Source: Mycolicibacterium grossiae
GTDB taxonomy: Bacteria; Actinomycetota; Actinomycetes; Mycobacteriales; Mycobacteriaceae
Length of the DNA stretch: 64,000 nt
Direction: 5' to 3'
Assembly (NCBI RefSeq): GCF_008329645.1
Contig: NZ_CP043474.1
Coordinates: 5,518,001 to 5,582,000 of the forward strand
Notes under the pieces: generated by a model
Seen by the model: only the letters and a program-made list of their open reading frames with translations
Database searches by the model: none
Told to the model about the DNA's origin: nothing
Position numbers and translations under genes: made by a program
Shown here: in pieces, positions 25,010-32,968 of the stretch
How positions within the stretch are numbered: position 1 is the stretch's first letter
Layout: every line of letters starts with the position of its first letter

Positions 25010-26377
25010 TCAGCGGGCGGCGGTCACCGGCGTGCCGCGCAGATCCGCGGCGATGACCTTCGCCGCGGCGTTCTGCCAGTTGTGCAGCGAGCGCTGCGGT
25101 ACCTCGGTGACGAACCACTGCCAGGCGCGGCGTGCGACCGGGTCCAGACCGGCGGCGGTGGCGTTCTGGGCGTAGGCCCGCACGCCGACGACATAGGGGA
25201 AGTACAGCGAGTTGTAGTGCCGCCACTGCTCGGTGGTGCCGAACTCGCCGCCGTCGCGCGGCTTCAGCGCGGCGATCCGGTCGGCGAGCAGGGCCCGCAA
25301 CTCGTTGGCGCGTTCCAACGGCTGATCCGGGGCACCGCGTTCGGCGAGCCGCGCGTCGACCGCGGGCAGTGCGGTGAGCGGGCTCGCGACGAGCTTGGAC
25401 AGGTCGCCGTAGTGGCCGAGCGCACGCCGGGTGAGCCGGACGAACGTCTCGTCGTCGACGGCGTCGAGCGGGTTGGCCGCGCGGCGGGGTAGCGCGGTCT
25501 CGGTGCGGCGCAACGCGTCGCGGTCGGCGCGCAGGTCCGGAGCGCCGGCGAAGGCGACGCGGTCGAGCAGCCCGGCGAGCGGATCCGCCAGCACGTTGAT
25601 CGCGATCGCGACGGCGAGGCTGGTGAACAGCAGGACGGTCAGCGCGAGATTCTCCGTGCCGGCGTCGAGGACGGCCATGCCGATCAGGGCCTGCCCGCCG
25701 AACAGCGTCGCCACCACGGCGGTCCCGATGACCGAGCGGCGCATGTCGGCCCGCAGCGCCTGCCCCTCGTCGAACGCATCCCACGCCGCGACGGCGATGC
25801 CGAGCAGCAGCACGTCGAACCCCGTGGACGCCAGGGCCAGCCAGCTCGGCACCAGCCCCAGCGGAATCACCAGGATGGCGTTGCCGAGTGCGAAGAAGAG
25901 CGTCGCGACGACCACCACGCCGGTCACCGAACGCGGCCGCCGCCCGCCGGTCACGGCACGCACCATGGCGCCCAGCGTGGCGAGCGAGACGACGCCGAAC
26001 ATCACCCAGTGCCCCAGCCGCAGCGGCCCGTCGACCCCGCCGGCGAGCGCCGCGCCGGTCCACGCCGCCGCGGCGACGACGGTCACCGTGGCGATCTCCC
26101 CGACGCGACCGCGCCAGGTGTCGCCCGGGCGGGTGAACTCCAGTAGCACCGCGAACCACGCGATGCCCGGCACGACGACGAGGTAGACCTCGACGTGGCC
26201 CAGCAGCGATGCGTGCGCCGGCACCGTCAGCCGCACCGCGTCGAGCGCCACGACCACGGCGAAGCTGGTGAGACCAAGAGCGGCCAGCGCGAGGACGGGT
26301 TTGCGGGGCCCGCGAGCCAGCAGGTACAGCCCGAGCCACCAGCTCAGGGCGAACACCACTGCGGACATCGCAGCCAT
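25010..26377 (-). CDS. Seven-helix membrane protein with cytoplasmic C-terminal domain, unknown function
   Basis: 455 residues. About seven to eight helices fill residues 1-270 and resemble the 7TM sensor regions found ahead of histidine kinases (WWLGLYLLARGPRKPVLAL; VPGIAWFAVLLEFTRPGDTW). The remaining 180 residues are soluble and contain no H-box or ATPase motifs; a distinctive segment reads EQWRHYNSLYFPYVVGVRAY and ends with a helix LHNWQNAAAKVIAADLRG. So it looks like a sensor without a kinase, or an orphan receptor. ATG 26377 has GAGGG close upstream. No specific name can be defended. Confidence 0.7.
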   Translation of the reverse strand: MAAMSAVVFALSWWLGLYLLARGPRKPVLALAALGLTSFAVVVALDAVRLTVPAHASLLGHVEVYLVVVPGIAWFAVLLEFTRPGDTWRGRVGEIATVTVVAAAAWTGAALAGGVDGPLRLGHWVMFGVVSLATLGAMVRAVTGGRRPRSVTGVVVVATLFFALGNAILVIPLGLVPSWLALASTGFDVLLLGIAVAAWDAFDEGQALRADMRRSVIGTAVVATLFGGQALIGMAVLDAGTENLALTVLLFTSLAVAIAINVLADPLAGLLDRVAFAGAPDLRADRDALRRTETALPRRAANPLDAVDDETFVRLTRRALGHYGDLSKLVASPLTALPAVDARLAERGAPDQPLERANELRALLADRIAALKPRDGGEFGTTEQWRHYNSLYFPYVVGVRAYAQNATAAGLDPVARRAWQWFVTEVPQRSLHNWQNAAAKVIAADLRGTPVTAAR

Positions 26378-26405
26378 GCCCTCAGTGTGGCACGGCCCAC
26401 GCGCG

Positions 26406-26474
26406 GATCACGCGCCGTACCGGCGGAAGATCAGACGCCGTACCGGCGGACGATCAGACGCCGTACCGGCGGTG
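26406..26474. repeat. 23-bp tandem repeat at the 3' end of the prenyl synthase gene
   Basis: Three units (26406-26428, 26429-26451, 26452-26474) share GATCA(GA/CG)CGCCGTACCGGCGG. The third unit is the last codons and TGA stop of the converging-side synthase gene (stop 26454-26456, minus strand); the other two are duplicated copies just downstream. Each contains the palindrome CGCCGTACCGGCG. Confidence 0.8.
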
Positions 26475-27248
26475 CCGCAGGGTGTAATCGCGCAGCGCCC
26501 GCAGGAAGTCGACGCGGCGGAACGCCGGCCAGTGCGCATCGGTGAACCACATCTCCGAGTACGCGCTCTGCCACAGCAGGAAGCCCGAGAGCCGCTGCTC
26601 CCCCGACGTGCGGATGACGAGGTCCGGGTCGGGCTGACCGGAGGTGTAGAGGTTCTCCGAGATGGCATCCACGGTCACGGCGTCGACCAGCCCGTCGCCG
26701 CTGACGCCGTTGGCGAGTTCCTTGCCCAGCAGCGCACGGACGGCGTTGACGATCTCCTGCCGGCCGCCGTACCCGACGGCGACGTTGACGTGGAAGCGCC
26801 CGTCGGCGGCGTCGGTGCTCGAGTCGACGGCGTCTCGCAGCCGGCGCGCGGGCTCGGTGCCCAGCAGCTCCAGGTCACCGACGGTCCGCACGCTCCAACG
26901 GTTCACCGGGGCACAGATCTGCTCGACGACGTCGGTGATGATGTCGATCAGGTCGGCGAGTTCGCGCGGGTCGCGCTGCAGGTTCTCCGTCGACAGCAGG
27001 TACACCGTCGCCATCTGCACGCCGGTCTCCTGGCACCAGCGCAGCATCTCGGCGATCTTCGCGGCCCCCACGCGGTAGCCGTAGCTGACGTCGTCGTGCC
27101 CGGTGGCCCGGGCCCAGCGGCGGTTGCCGTCGCACAGCACGGCGATGTGGCGCGGCAGGTCGTCGCGGGCCTTCGCCAGCTCCTGACGCAGCCGCATCTC
27201 GTAGAGCCGGTAGGCGGGCTCCTTGAGGCGCGGGGGAATGATCTCCAC
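26454..27248 (-). CDS. Short-chain Z-isoprenyl diphosphate synthase (Z,E-FPP synthase, Rv1086-like)
   Basis: A 264-residue cis-prenyltransferase, ortholog of Rv1086, which condenses GPP with IPP to Z,E-farnesyl diphosphate, the precursor of decaprenyl phosphate for cell-wall synthesis. Family motifs: HIAVLCDGNRRWARATG (catalytic Asp in CDGNRRW), YLLSTENLQR, VNVAVGYGGRQEIV, DLVIRTSGEQRLSGFLLWQ and YSEMWFTDAHWP. The GTG at 27248 gives VEIIPPRLKEPAYRL, aligned to the Rv1086 start, and a TAGTCT box lies eight bases upstream. Divergent from the hemolysin III gene. Confidence 0.94.
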   Translation of the reverse strand: MEIIPPRLKEPAYRLYEMRLRQELAKARDDLPRHIAVLCDGNRRWARATGHDDVSYGYRVGAAKIAEMLRWCQETGVQMATVYLLSTENLQRDPRELADLIDIITDVVEQICAPVNRWSVRTVGDLELLGTEPARRLRDAVDSSTDAADGRFHVNVAVGYGGRQEIVNAVRALLGKELANGVSGDGLVDAVTVDAISENLYTSGQPDPDLVIRTSGEQRLSGFLLWQSAYSEMWFTDAHWPAFRRVDFLRALRDYTLRHRRYGV

Positions 27249-27307
27249 GGGTATCCAGACTACTGTTGATGGCCAAACCCCATGCTGCTTAGTGGAGGTG
27301 GAGTGCA

Positions 27308-28063
27308 GTGAATACGAGCAAGGCCGACACCGCCTTCGACACGGCCGACGAAGCACAGCAGCCGCCGCCGCGGAGCTACGCGGAGGACCTGCCCACTGCC
27401 GTCGCCGACGGCGTCGCGCAGTTCCTCGGCAAGCCCCGCGCGCGCGGCTGGATCCACGTGTACTCGGCGGTGGTCGCGACGATCGCGGGCGCGGCGCTGG
27501 TGTCGGTGTCGTGGTCGGTGGAGTCGACCCGGGCCGGTCTGGCGACGCTGCTGTACACGTTCACCATCGTCGCGATGTTCGCCGTCAGCGGCACCTACCA
27601 CCGGGTCAACTGGCGTTCGCCGTCGGCGCGCAAGTGGATGAAGCGCGCCGACCACTCGATGATCTTCGTCTTCATCGCGGGTAGCTACACGCCGTTCGCC
27701 CTGCTCGCACTGCCGTCACAAAAGGGCATGGTGCTGTTCTGGATCGTCTGGGGCGGCGCACTGGCAGGCGTCCTGCTGAAGTGCTTCTGGCCGTCGGCGC
27801 CGCGCTGGGTGGGCGTGCCGCTGTACATCCTGCTGGGCTGGGTGGCGGCGTGGTTCATCGGGCCGATCATGGACGGCGCGGGCGTCGCGGCGGTCGTGCT
27901 GTTGATCGTCGGCGGCGCGCTCTACAGCATCGGCGGCGTGCTGTACGGGCTGAAGTGGCCGAACCCGTGGCCCACCACGTTCGGTCACCACGAGTTCTTC
28001 CACGCCTGCACCGCGGTCGCGGCGATCTGTCACTACATCGCGATGTGGTTCGCCGTCTTCTAG
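27308..28063 (+). CDS. Hemolysin III / PAQR family membrane protein
   Basis: A 251-residue seven-helix PAQR protein, ortholog of Rv1085c. Conserved metal-site residues are present: GTYHRVNW and ADHSMIF early, and GHHEFFHACTAVAAICHY near the C-terminus. A charged Pro-rich N-terminus of about 40 residues precedes the first helix. Bacterial members are called hemolysin III, though PAQR members are better viewed as putative membrane hydrolases (ceramidase-like). A GTGGAGGTGGAG site precedes GTG 27308. Confidence 0.9.
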   Translation: MNTSKADTAFDTADEAQQPPPRSYAEDLPTAVADGVAQFLGKPRARGWIHVYSAVVATIAGAALVSVSWSVESTRAGLATLLYTFTIVAMFAVSGTYHRVNWRSPSARKWMKRADHSMIFVFIAGSYTPFALLALPSQKGMVLFWIVWGGALAGVLLKCFWPSAPRWVGVPLYILLGWVAAWFIGPIMDGAGVAAVVLLIVGGALYSIGGVLYGLKWPNPWPTTFGHHEFFHACTAVAAICHYIAMWFAVF

Positions 28064-28068
28064 CGACG

Positions 28069-28443
28069 TCAGAGCTGGGTGACGTCGTCCTGCGACCAGT
28101 AGGCCTTCATCGAGGCGATCCGGGCGTCCTCGTCGAACGTCATGACGCTGATGATCTCGATGCGCATGCCGCCCGCGTCCCCGAACTTCACGGTGAGGTT
28201 CCAGAAGAAGGCAGCCTCGTGACCGAGGGCGCGCAGCGTGACCATCTCCGCGGAGCAGTTCGCGCCGGCGATGTTGGCGTAGAAACCGTGGATGGCCTGA
28301 CGGCCGATGTGCACCTCGCCGCCGACCGGGTCCTCGACCGTGGCGTCGTCGGCGTAGAGGTTCGCGATGTCGTCGGTCGCACCCTTCTCGACGGCCTCGA
28401 GGTAGCGGTGCACGGTCTGGCGGATCTGCTCGGCGCTCGGCAT
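28069..28443 (-). CDS. Ketosteroid-isomerase-like protein (SnoaL/NTF2 fold)
   Basis: A 124-residue cone-fold protein strikingly like Comamonas delta5-3-ketosteroid isomerase: the catalytic Tyr14 (VHRYLEA) and Asp38 (ATVEDPVGG) fall at the same residue numbers, and YADDATVEDPVG and FYANI are near-identical to the classic enzyme. The second oxyanion-hole residue, Asp99, aligns with a serine (IISVMTF). It may isomerise 3-oxo-5-ene steroids, fitting the 3beta-HSD nearby, but a weakened or different activity is possible. Leaderless: TAGCGT lies seven bases before ATG 28443. Confidence 0.8.
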   Translation of the reverse strand: MPSAEQIRQTVHRYLEAVEKGATDDIANLYADDATVEDPVGGEVHIGRQAIHGFYANIAGANCSAEMVTLRALGHEAAFFWNLTVKFGDAGGMRIEIISVMTFDEDARIASMKAYWSQDDVTQL

Positions 28444-28450
28444 GAGCCGC

Positions 28451-28456
28451 ACGCTA
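28451..28456 (-). promoter_or_regulatory. Leaderless promoter -10 box (TAGCGT)
   Basis: Seven bases precede the ATG of the ketosteroid-isomerase-like gene; no ribosome-binding site is visible. Confidence 0.55.
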
Positions 28457-28526
28457 CACGGCGGCCGACGGGGCCGACGCGAGATCCGCGGCGGTGGTGA
28501 CGGGCAGGTCAGCGGCAGGACCGGCG

Positions 28527-28829
28527 CTACGGGCCCGGGTCGCGACGGGGTCCGCCGGCGCCGCCGCCCGCGGCGTCCGGAGGGCCGACGGTGTGATCGT
28601 CGACGGTGCCGTCGTCGAGGGCCTGGTCGGGTTCGGGGTGCTCGGGATCGAACGATTCCGGAAGCCGCTTGAGGTGGCGGTTCATCGACCACACCAGCAG
28701 GAAGGTGCCGATCAACAGGACCACGACGACGAGCAGCCCGAACGGGCTCGCCTTGCCGAAGTCCGGTCCGGTCTCGCGGGGCGTGTCGTCGGCGAGCAGG
28801 CCCGCGACGAGCAGCAGCGAGTCCGTCAC
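28527..28829 (-). CDS. Small single-span membrane protein (Rv1083-like)
   Basis: A 100-residue protein with one strong helix (FGLLVVVVLLIGTFLLVWS, about residues 30-48), then a basic stretch NRHLKRLPESF and an acidic, Gly/Pro-rich tail. It overlaps the mca stop by four bases (GTGA), so translation is coupled. The same mca-small-membrane-protein pair occurs in M. tuberculosis (Rv1082-Rv1083). Function unknown; it may tether or assist Mca, which is inference. Confidence 0.78.
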   Translation of the reverse strand: MTDSLLLVAGLLADDTPRETGPDFGKASPFGLLVVVVLLIGTFLLVWSMNRHLKRLPESFDPEHPEPDQALDDGTVDDHTVGPPDAAGGGAGGPRRDPGP

Positions 28830-29692
28830 GGCTCGATCCCGGTGAAGAGGTCGTCCTCGGGCAGGGTCAGCGGCACCCGCGACCGTGCGATCTCGTACTC
28901 CTCAGTGGGCCACAGCCGCTGCTGCCACTCCATCGGGGTGGTGAAGAAGAAGCTGTTCGGGTCGATCTGCGTGGCGTGCGCCAGCAGCGCCCGGTCCCGC
29001 TGGTCGAAGTACTTGGCGCACTCGATGCGGGTGGTGACGCGCTTGGAGAGCAGGTCGTCGTTCGGGTCCCAGTTCTCCAGCCACTTGGCGAACGGGCCCT
29101 CCTGGCCGTGCCGGGCGAACTCGTCCTGTAGCACCTGCATGCGCTGCCGCAGGAAGCCGTGGTTGTAGTAGAGCTTCGCGACGTTCCAGGGCTCGCCCGC
29201 CTCGGGGTACAGCCGGTAGTCGCCGGCCGCCTCGTAGGCGGCGACGGATACCTGGTGGCAGCGGATGTGGTCCGGGTGCGGGTAGCCACCGGTCTCGTCG
29301 TAGGTGGTCATGACGTGCGGCTTGAACTCGCGGATGACCTTGACCAGGGCCTCGACGGGCTGCTCGATGGGCACCACGGCGAAGCAGCCGTCGGGCAGCG
29401 GCGGCAGCGGATCGCCCTCGGGCAGACCGGAGTCGATGAAGCCCAGCCAGTGGTGCTCGACGCCGAGGATCTCGGCGGCCTTCGCCATCTCGTCGCGGCG
29501 GATCTCGTGGATCCGGCCGTGCACCTCGGGCAGGTCCATCGCGGGGTTCAGGATGTCGCCGCGCTCGCCGCCGGTCAGCGACACCACCATGACGCGGGCA
29601 CCCTCGTCGGCGTACTTCGCCATGGTCGCCGCACCCTTGCTGGACTCGTCGTCCGGGTGGGCGTGCACCGCCATCAGTCGCAGTTCACTCAC
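28826..29692 (-). CDS. mca: Mycothiol S-conjugate amidase
   Basis: A 288-residue Mca, the zinc amidase that cleaves mycothiol adducts of toxins and drugs to a mercapturic acid and GlcN-Ins. The LmbE-type zinc motif AHPDDE (H12, D15) and the third ligand in YPHPDHIRCHQ are present, as are SLTGGERGDILNP and the Mca-specific C-terminal WQQRLWPTEEYEIARSRV. Length and ending match Rv1082 rather than the paralogue MshB. GTG 29692 start; divergent from the DUF4307 gene. Confidence 0.96.
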   Translation of the reverse strand: MSELRLMAVHAHPDDESSKGAATMAKYADEGARVMVVSLTGGERGDILNPAMDLPEVHGRIHEIRRDEMAKAAEILGVEHHWLGFIDSGLPEGDPLPPLPDGCFAVVPIEQPVEALVKVIREFKPHVMTTYDETGGYPHPDHIRCHQVSVAAYEAAGDYRLYPEAGEPWNVAKLYYNHGFLRQRMQVLQDEFARHGQEGPFAKWLENWDPNDDLLSKRVTTRIECAKYFDQRDRALLAHATQIDPNSFFFTTPMEWQQRLWPTEEYEIARSRVPLTLPEDDLFTGIEP

Positions 29693-29737
29693 TCGTGCCT
29701 ACCTGCTCGCTTCACTCGTCGCGGACTCGTCGGTGGA

Positions 29738-29764
29738 TTGCAACGCGTCCTGACGTCCTATAGT
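29738..29764 (+). promoter_or_regulatory. Putative sigA-type promoter of the DUF4307 gene
   Basis: TTGCAA (29738-29743) and TATAGT (29759-29764) are separated by 15 bases. Transcription from about 29771 would give a leader of some 50 bases with an AAGGG site before ATG 29822. Confidence 0.45.
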
Positions 29765-29821
29765 TCCAGTCCGAGTCCGCGCGTCCGAACTCAACCCGTC
29801 CCCGCGCACCCGAAGGGCCCC

Positions 29822-30265
29822 ATGATCGAGCGCCCCGCCGCCCGCTACGGGCGTCAGCGTCTGTCGCGCCGCGCCCGGCGCCGCATCGCGATCGGGCTGA
29901 CGCTGCTCATCGTCGCGGTGGGCGTGGTGATCGCACTCATCGGCTACCAGCGTCTCGGCACGGCCGAGGTGAAGGGCGAACTCAGCGCCTACCGCCTGAT
30001 CGACGGACACACCGCCGAGGTGACGATCGGCGTCACCCGGCAGGACCCCGCCCAGCCGGTGGTGTGCATCGTGCGCGCCCGCTCGGTCGACGGCAGCGAG
30101 GTGGGCCGTCGTGAACTGCTGGTACCGCCGTCGGATCGGGACACCGTGCAGGTGACCACCATCGTGAAGACCACCCGCGAGCCGGCCGTCGGCGACGTCT
30201 ACGGATGCGGCACCGACGTGCCGTCCTACCTGGTCACGCCGTCGCAGGCGCCGCCGGCCGGCTAG
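29822..30265 (+). CDS. DUF4307 membrane protein (Rv1081c-like)
   Basis: A 147-residue protein with a very basic N-terminus (RYGRQRLSRRARRRIA), one membrane segment at about residues 23-42 (IGLTLLIVAVGVVIALIGY) and an extracytoplasmic beta-rich domain (VVCIVRARSVDGSEVGRREL) matching DUF4307. Ortholog of Rv1081c, placed between mca and greA as in M. tuberculosis. Two cysteines (VVCIV and YGCGTD) may form a disulfide outside the membrane. Function unknown. Confidence 0.85.
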   Translation: MIERPAARYGRQRLSRRARRRIAIGLTLLIVAVGVVIALIGYQRLGTAEVKGELSAYRLIDGHTAEVTIGVTRQDPAQPVVCIVRARSVDGSEVGRRELLVPPSDRDTVQVTTIVKTTREPAVGDVYGCGTDVPSYLVTPSQAPPAG

Positions 30266-30364
30266 CGCCGGGGCCTGTGGGCGGACCGCCCGGGGCGGCG
30301 CGTCGGCGACCATTCGACCAACGCCGCGCAGCGAAACCGTGAAAAGCGGTTGACCTCGCGGTGG

Positions 30365-30404
30365 TATCATTGGCGCATACACGGTTCCGCTATGGGCCGT
30401 GTAT
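30365..30404 (+). promoter_or_regulatory. greA promoter box and 5'-terminal leader hairpin
   Basis: TATCAT (30365-30370) predicts a start near 30377. From that base the RNA can fold ATACACGG (30377-30384) with CCGTGTAT (30397-30404), extendable by GC with one bulge. The remaining leader to ATG 30521 is about 116 bases. The hairpin would sit at the extreme 5' end, where such stems often stabilise mRNA. Confidence 0.5.
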
Positions 30405-30520
30405 TGCTGCATTTGCGTGGGGGGCAACGGCTGTGATCGCGGCAACACACGGCTTCGACGACCACAACCGACCGCGCTAGACGAACCGAGCGCGAAAGAC
30501 CAAGACAGGAGCGCGACGAG

Positions 30521-31015
30521 ATGACCGACACCCAGGTGACCTGGCTGACCCAGGAGTCGCACGACCGGCTCAAGGCGGAACTCGACGAGCTGATCGCCAA
30601 CCGCCCCGTGATCGCGGCCGAGATCAACGACCGCCGCGAGGAGGGCGACCTCCGCGAGAACGGCGGCTACCACGCCGCCCGCGAAGAGCAGGGCCAGCAG
30701 GAGGCCCGCATCCGCCAGCTGCAGGAGCTGCTGAACAGCGCCAAGGTCGGCGAGGCGCCCAAGCAGTCCGGCATCGCCCTGCCCGGCTCGGTCGTCACCG
30801 TGTACTACGACGGCGACGAGTCCGACGAGGAGACCTTCCTGATCGCCACCCGCCAGGAGGGCGTCAGCGACGGCAAGATCGAGGTGTACTCCCCCAACTC
30901 GCCGCTCGGCGGTGCGCTGCTCGACGCGAAGGTCGGCGAGACGCGCGAGTACACCGTGCCCAACGGCAACACCATCAAGGTGACGCTGGTCAAGGCCGAG
31001 CCCTACCGCCCCTAG
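30521..31015 (+). CDS. greA: Transcription elongation factor GreA
   Basis: A 164-residue GreA (ortholog of Rv1080c) that rescues backtracked RNA polymerase by stimulating transcript cleavage. The N-terminal coiled coil (residues about 10-80, EIND RREEGDLRENGGY) has the acidic tip residues D and E in the EEGDLREN loop; the C-terminal FKBP-like domain ends VPNGNTIKVTLVKAEPY. ATG 30521 follows AGGAGCG. It is preceded by a 255-base leader/promoter region with one identifiable hairpin. Confidence 0.97.
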   Translation: MTDTQVTWLTQESHDRLKAELDELIANRPVIAAEINDRREEGDLRENGGYHAAREEQGQQEARIRQLQELLNSAKVGEAPKQSGIALPGSVVTVYYDGDESDEETFLIATRQEGVSDGKIEVYSPNSPLGGALLDAKVGETREYTVPNGNTIKVTLVKAEPYRP

Positions 31016-31083
31016 CCCCACCGGCCCGGAGCCCTTCCGCCCCGGCGCCCCAAGGCGGGTTGGACCGGGACCGTCGGCTGCTC

Positions 31084-31089
31084 TACGGT
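31084..31089 (+). promoter_or_regulatory. Leaderless promoter -10 box (TACGGT)
   Basis: Seven bases precede the GTG at 31097 of the GPP34 gene. Confidence 0.5.
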
Positions 31090-31096
31090 CCCTGTC

Positions 31097-31747
31097 GTGG
31101 CGCGGATCGCAGAGGACCTGTTCCTGCTCCTGCTCGACAACGCCGCAGCTCAACCGGCCCTCGAGCCGGACCGTCGCGGTCGGTTGCTCTCGGGCGCCAT
31201 GCTGCTGGACCTCGCGCACGCGTGCCGCATCCGTCCCGCCGGCCCCGGCGATCCCGCCGACACCGGCCACCTGCTGGCGTTGGCCGCGCCGGGCCCGGTC
31301 GATCCGGTCGTCGCGCCCGCGGTCGAGCTGCTGACGCGCAAGCCGCTACGGGCGAAGACCGCGGTGGCGAAGCTCCGCAAGGGCGCCCAGGACCGGGTGG
31401 CCGCACACCTCGAACGGCTGGGCGTCGTCACTCGGGTGCCCGTCGGGCCGCGGGAGTTCGCCTGGCCGATCGCCGACCGCGCCCGGGTGGGCGCCGCGCG
31501 GGCCGCCGTGCTGGGCGCGCTGTTCGACGGCGCCGCACCGGCTCCGTCGACGGCGGCGATCGTGACGCTGCTGCATGCGGCGGACGGACTCGGCGCCCTG
31601 CTGAGCCTCAACGACCGCGGCTGGCGCTGGGTGCACGCCCGGGCCAGCGAGATCGCGAGCGGCAGCTGGGTCGACGAATCCCCCACCGGCCTGCCGGAGA
31701 TGAACCTCGCGGTCACCGCGTCGGCAGTGCGGTCGGCCCTCTCCTAG
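31097..31747 (+). CDS. GOLPH3/VPS74 (GPP34) family protein
   Basis: A 216-residue helical protein of the GPP34 family: IAEDLFLLLLDNAAAQPALE at the start, RLLSGAMLLDLAHACRI, KPLRAKTAVAKLRKGAQDRV and a closing LPEMNLAVTASAVRSAL. Eukaryotic GOLPH3 binds phosphatidylinositol-4-phosphate; bacterial members are abundant in actinobacteria with no settled function. GTG 31097 is leaderless by promoter spacing. It converges on metB, with only ten bases between the stops. Confidence 0.85.
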   Translation: MARIAEDLFLLLLDNAAAQPALEPDRRGRLLSGAMLLDLAHACRIRPAGPGDPADTGHLLALAAPGPVDPVVAPAVELLTRKPLRAKTAVAKLRKGAQDRVAAHLERLGVVTRVPVGPREFAWPIADRARVGAARAAVLGALFDGAAPAPSTAAIVTLLHAADGLGALLSLNDRGWRWVHARASEIASGSWVDESPTGLPEMNLAVTASAVRSALS

Positions 31748-31757
31748 AACCGGGCCG

Positions 31758-32936
31758 TCAGCGCTGCTGCAGCGCCGCGTCCAGGTCGGCGATCAGATCG
31801 CCGACGTCCTCGATGCCGACCGACAGCCGGACCAGGTCCTCGGGGACCTCGAGCTGGGAGCCCGCGGTGGACGCGTGCGTCATCGCGCCGGGATGCTCGA
31901 TCAGCGACTCCACCCCGCCGAGCGACTCGGCGAGGATGAACACCTCGGTGCGGGCGCACAGCTCGAGGGCCGCCGCGCGACCGCCGGCCAAGCGGATCGA
32001 GATCATGCCGCCGAACCCGGACATCTGCCGCGCGGCGACGTCGTGGTTGGGGTGCCCGGGCAGCCCGGGGTACAGCACGGTGGTCACGGCGGGATGCTCG
32101 GCCAGGAACTCCGCGACCGTGGCGGCGTTGTCGCTGTGCCGCTGCATGCGCAGCACGAGGGTCTTCAGACCGCGCATCGTGAGGTACGCGTCGAACGGGC
32201 CGGGCACGGCGCCGGAGCCGTTCTGCAGGAAGCCGAAGGCGGCGTCGAGTTCCTCGTCGTTGGTCACCAGCGCTCCGCCGACGACGTCGGAGTGCCCGCC
32301 GATGTACTTGGTGGTGGAGTGCAGCACCACGTCGGCGCCCAGGGCCAGCGGCTGCTGCAGCGCCGGCGAGGCGAACGTGTTGTCCACCAGCACCTTCACC
32401 CCGTCGGGGGCGGCCAGCTCCGCGATCCCGGCGATGTCGGCGATCGTCAGCAGCGGGTTGGTGGGCGTCTCGACCCAGATCAGCTTCGTCTTCGGCGTCA
32501 CCGCGGCGCGCACCGAGTCGAGGTCGGACTGCATGGCGGGCGAGTATTCGATGCCCCACTGCGTGAAGACCTTGTCGATCAACCGGAAGGTGCCGCCGTA
32601 CGCGTCGTTGGGGATGACGACGTGGTCACCGGGCCGCAGGATCGCCCGCAGCGCGCAGTCGGTGGCGGCCATGCCCGAGGCGAACGCCCGACCGTAGTCA
32701 CCACCCTCGACCGCGGCGAGCACCCCCTCGAGCGCCGTGCGGGTCGGGTTGCCGGTGCGCGCGTACTCGTACCCACTGCGCAGCCCGCCGACGCCGTCCT
32801 GGGCGAACGTCGAGCTGGCGTAGATGGGCGCGTTGACCGCACCGGTCGCCAGGTCGGGCCGGTATCCCGCGTGGATCGCCCGGGTGGCCGGACCGAAGGC
32901 CCGGTAGTGATCCGCTGCGCTGCGCCTTTCGCTCAT
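31758..32936 (-). CDS. metB: Cystathionine gamma-synthase
   Basis: A 392-residue PLP enzyme of the Cys/Met metabolism family (ortholog of Rv1079). The PLP lysine is K210 in HSTTKYIGGHSD, with GYEYAR (Y56) and the VETPTNP region also conserved. It can join O-succinylhomoserine and cysteine into cystathionine; with cbs and neighbouring cysteine genes it fits sulfur interconversion. Some mycobacterial homologs act as gamma-lyases, so direction is not proved. ATG 32936; divergent from the acyl-CoA dehydrogenase gene across only 32 bases. Confidence 0.93.
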   Translation of the reverse strand: MSERRSAADHYRAFGPATRAIHAGYRPDLATGAVNAPIYASSTFAQDGVGGLRSGYEYARTGNPTRTALEGVLAAVEGGDYGRAFASGMAATDCALRAILRPGDHVVIPNDAYGGTFRLIDKVFTQWGIEYSPAMQSDLDSVRAAVTPKTKLIWVETPTNPLLTIADIAGIAELAAPDGVKVLVDNTFASPALQQPLALGADVVLHSTTKYIGGHSDVVGGALVTNDEELDAAFGFLQNGSGAVPGPFDAYLTMRGLKTLVLRMQRHSDNAATVAEFLAEHPAVTTVLYPGLPGHPNHDVAARQMSGFGGMISIRLAGGRAAALELCARTEVFILAESLGGVESLIEHPGAMTHASTAGSQLEVPEDLVRLSVGIEDVGDLIADLDAALQQR

Positions 32937-32968
32937 GATGCTTCAGGGTAGCGGTGTAGAACTGACCC

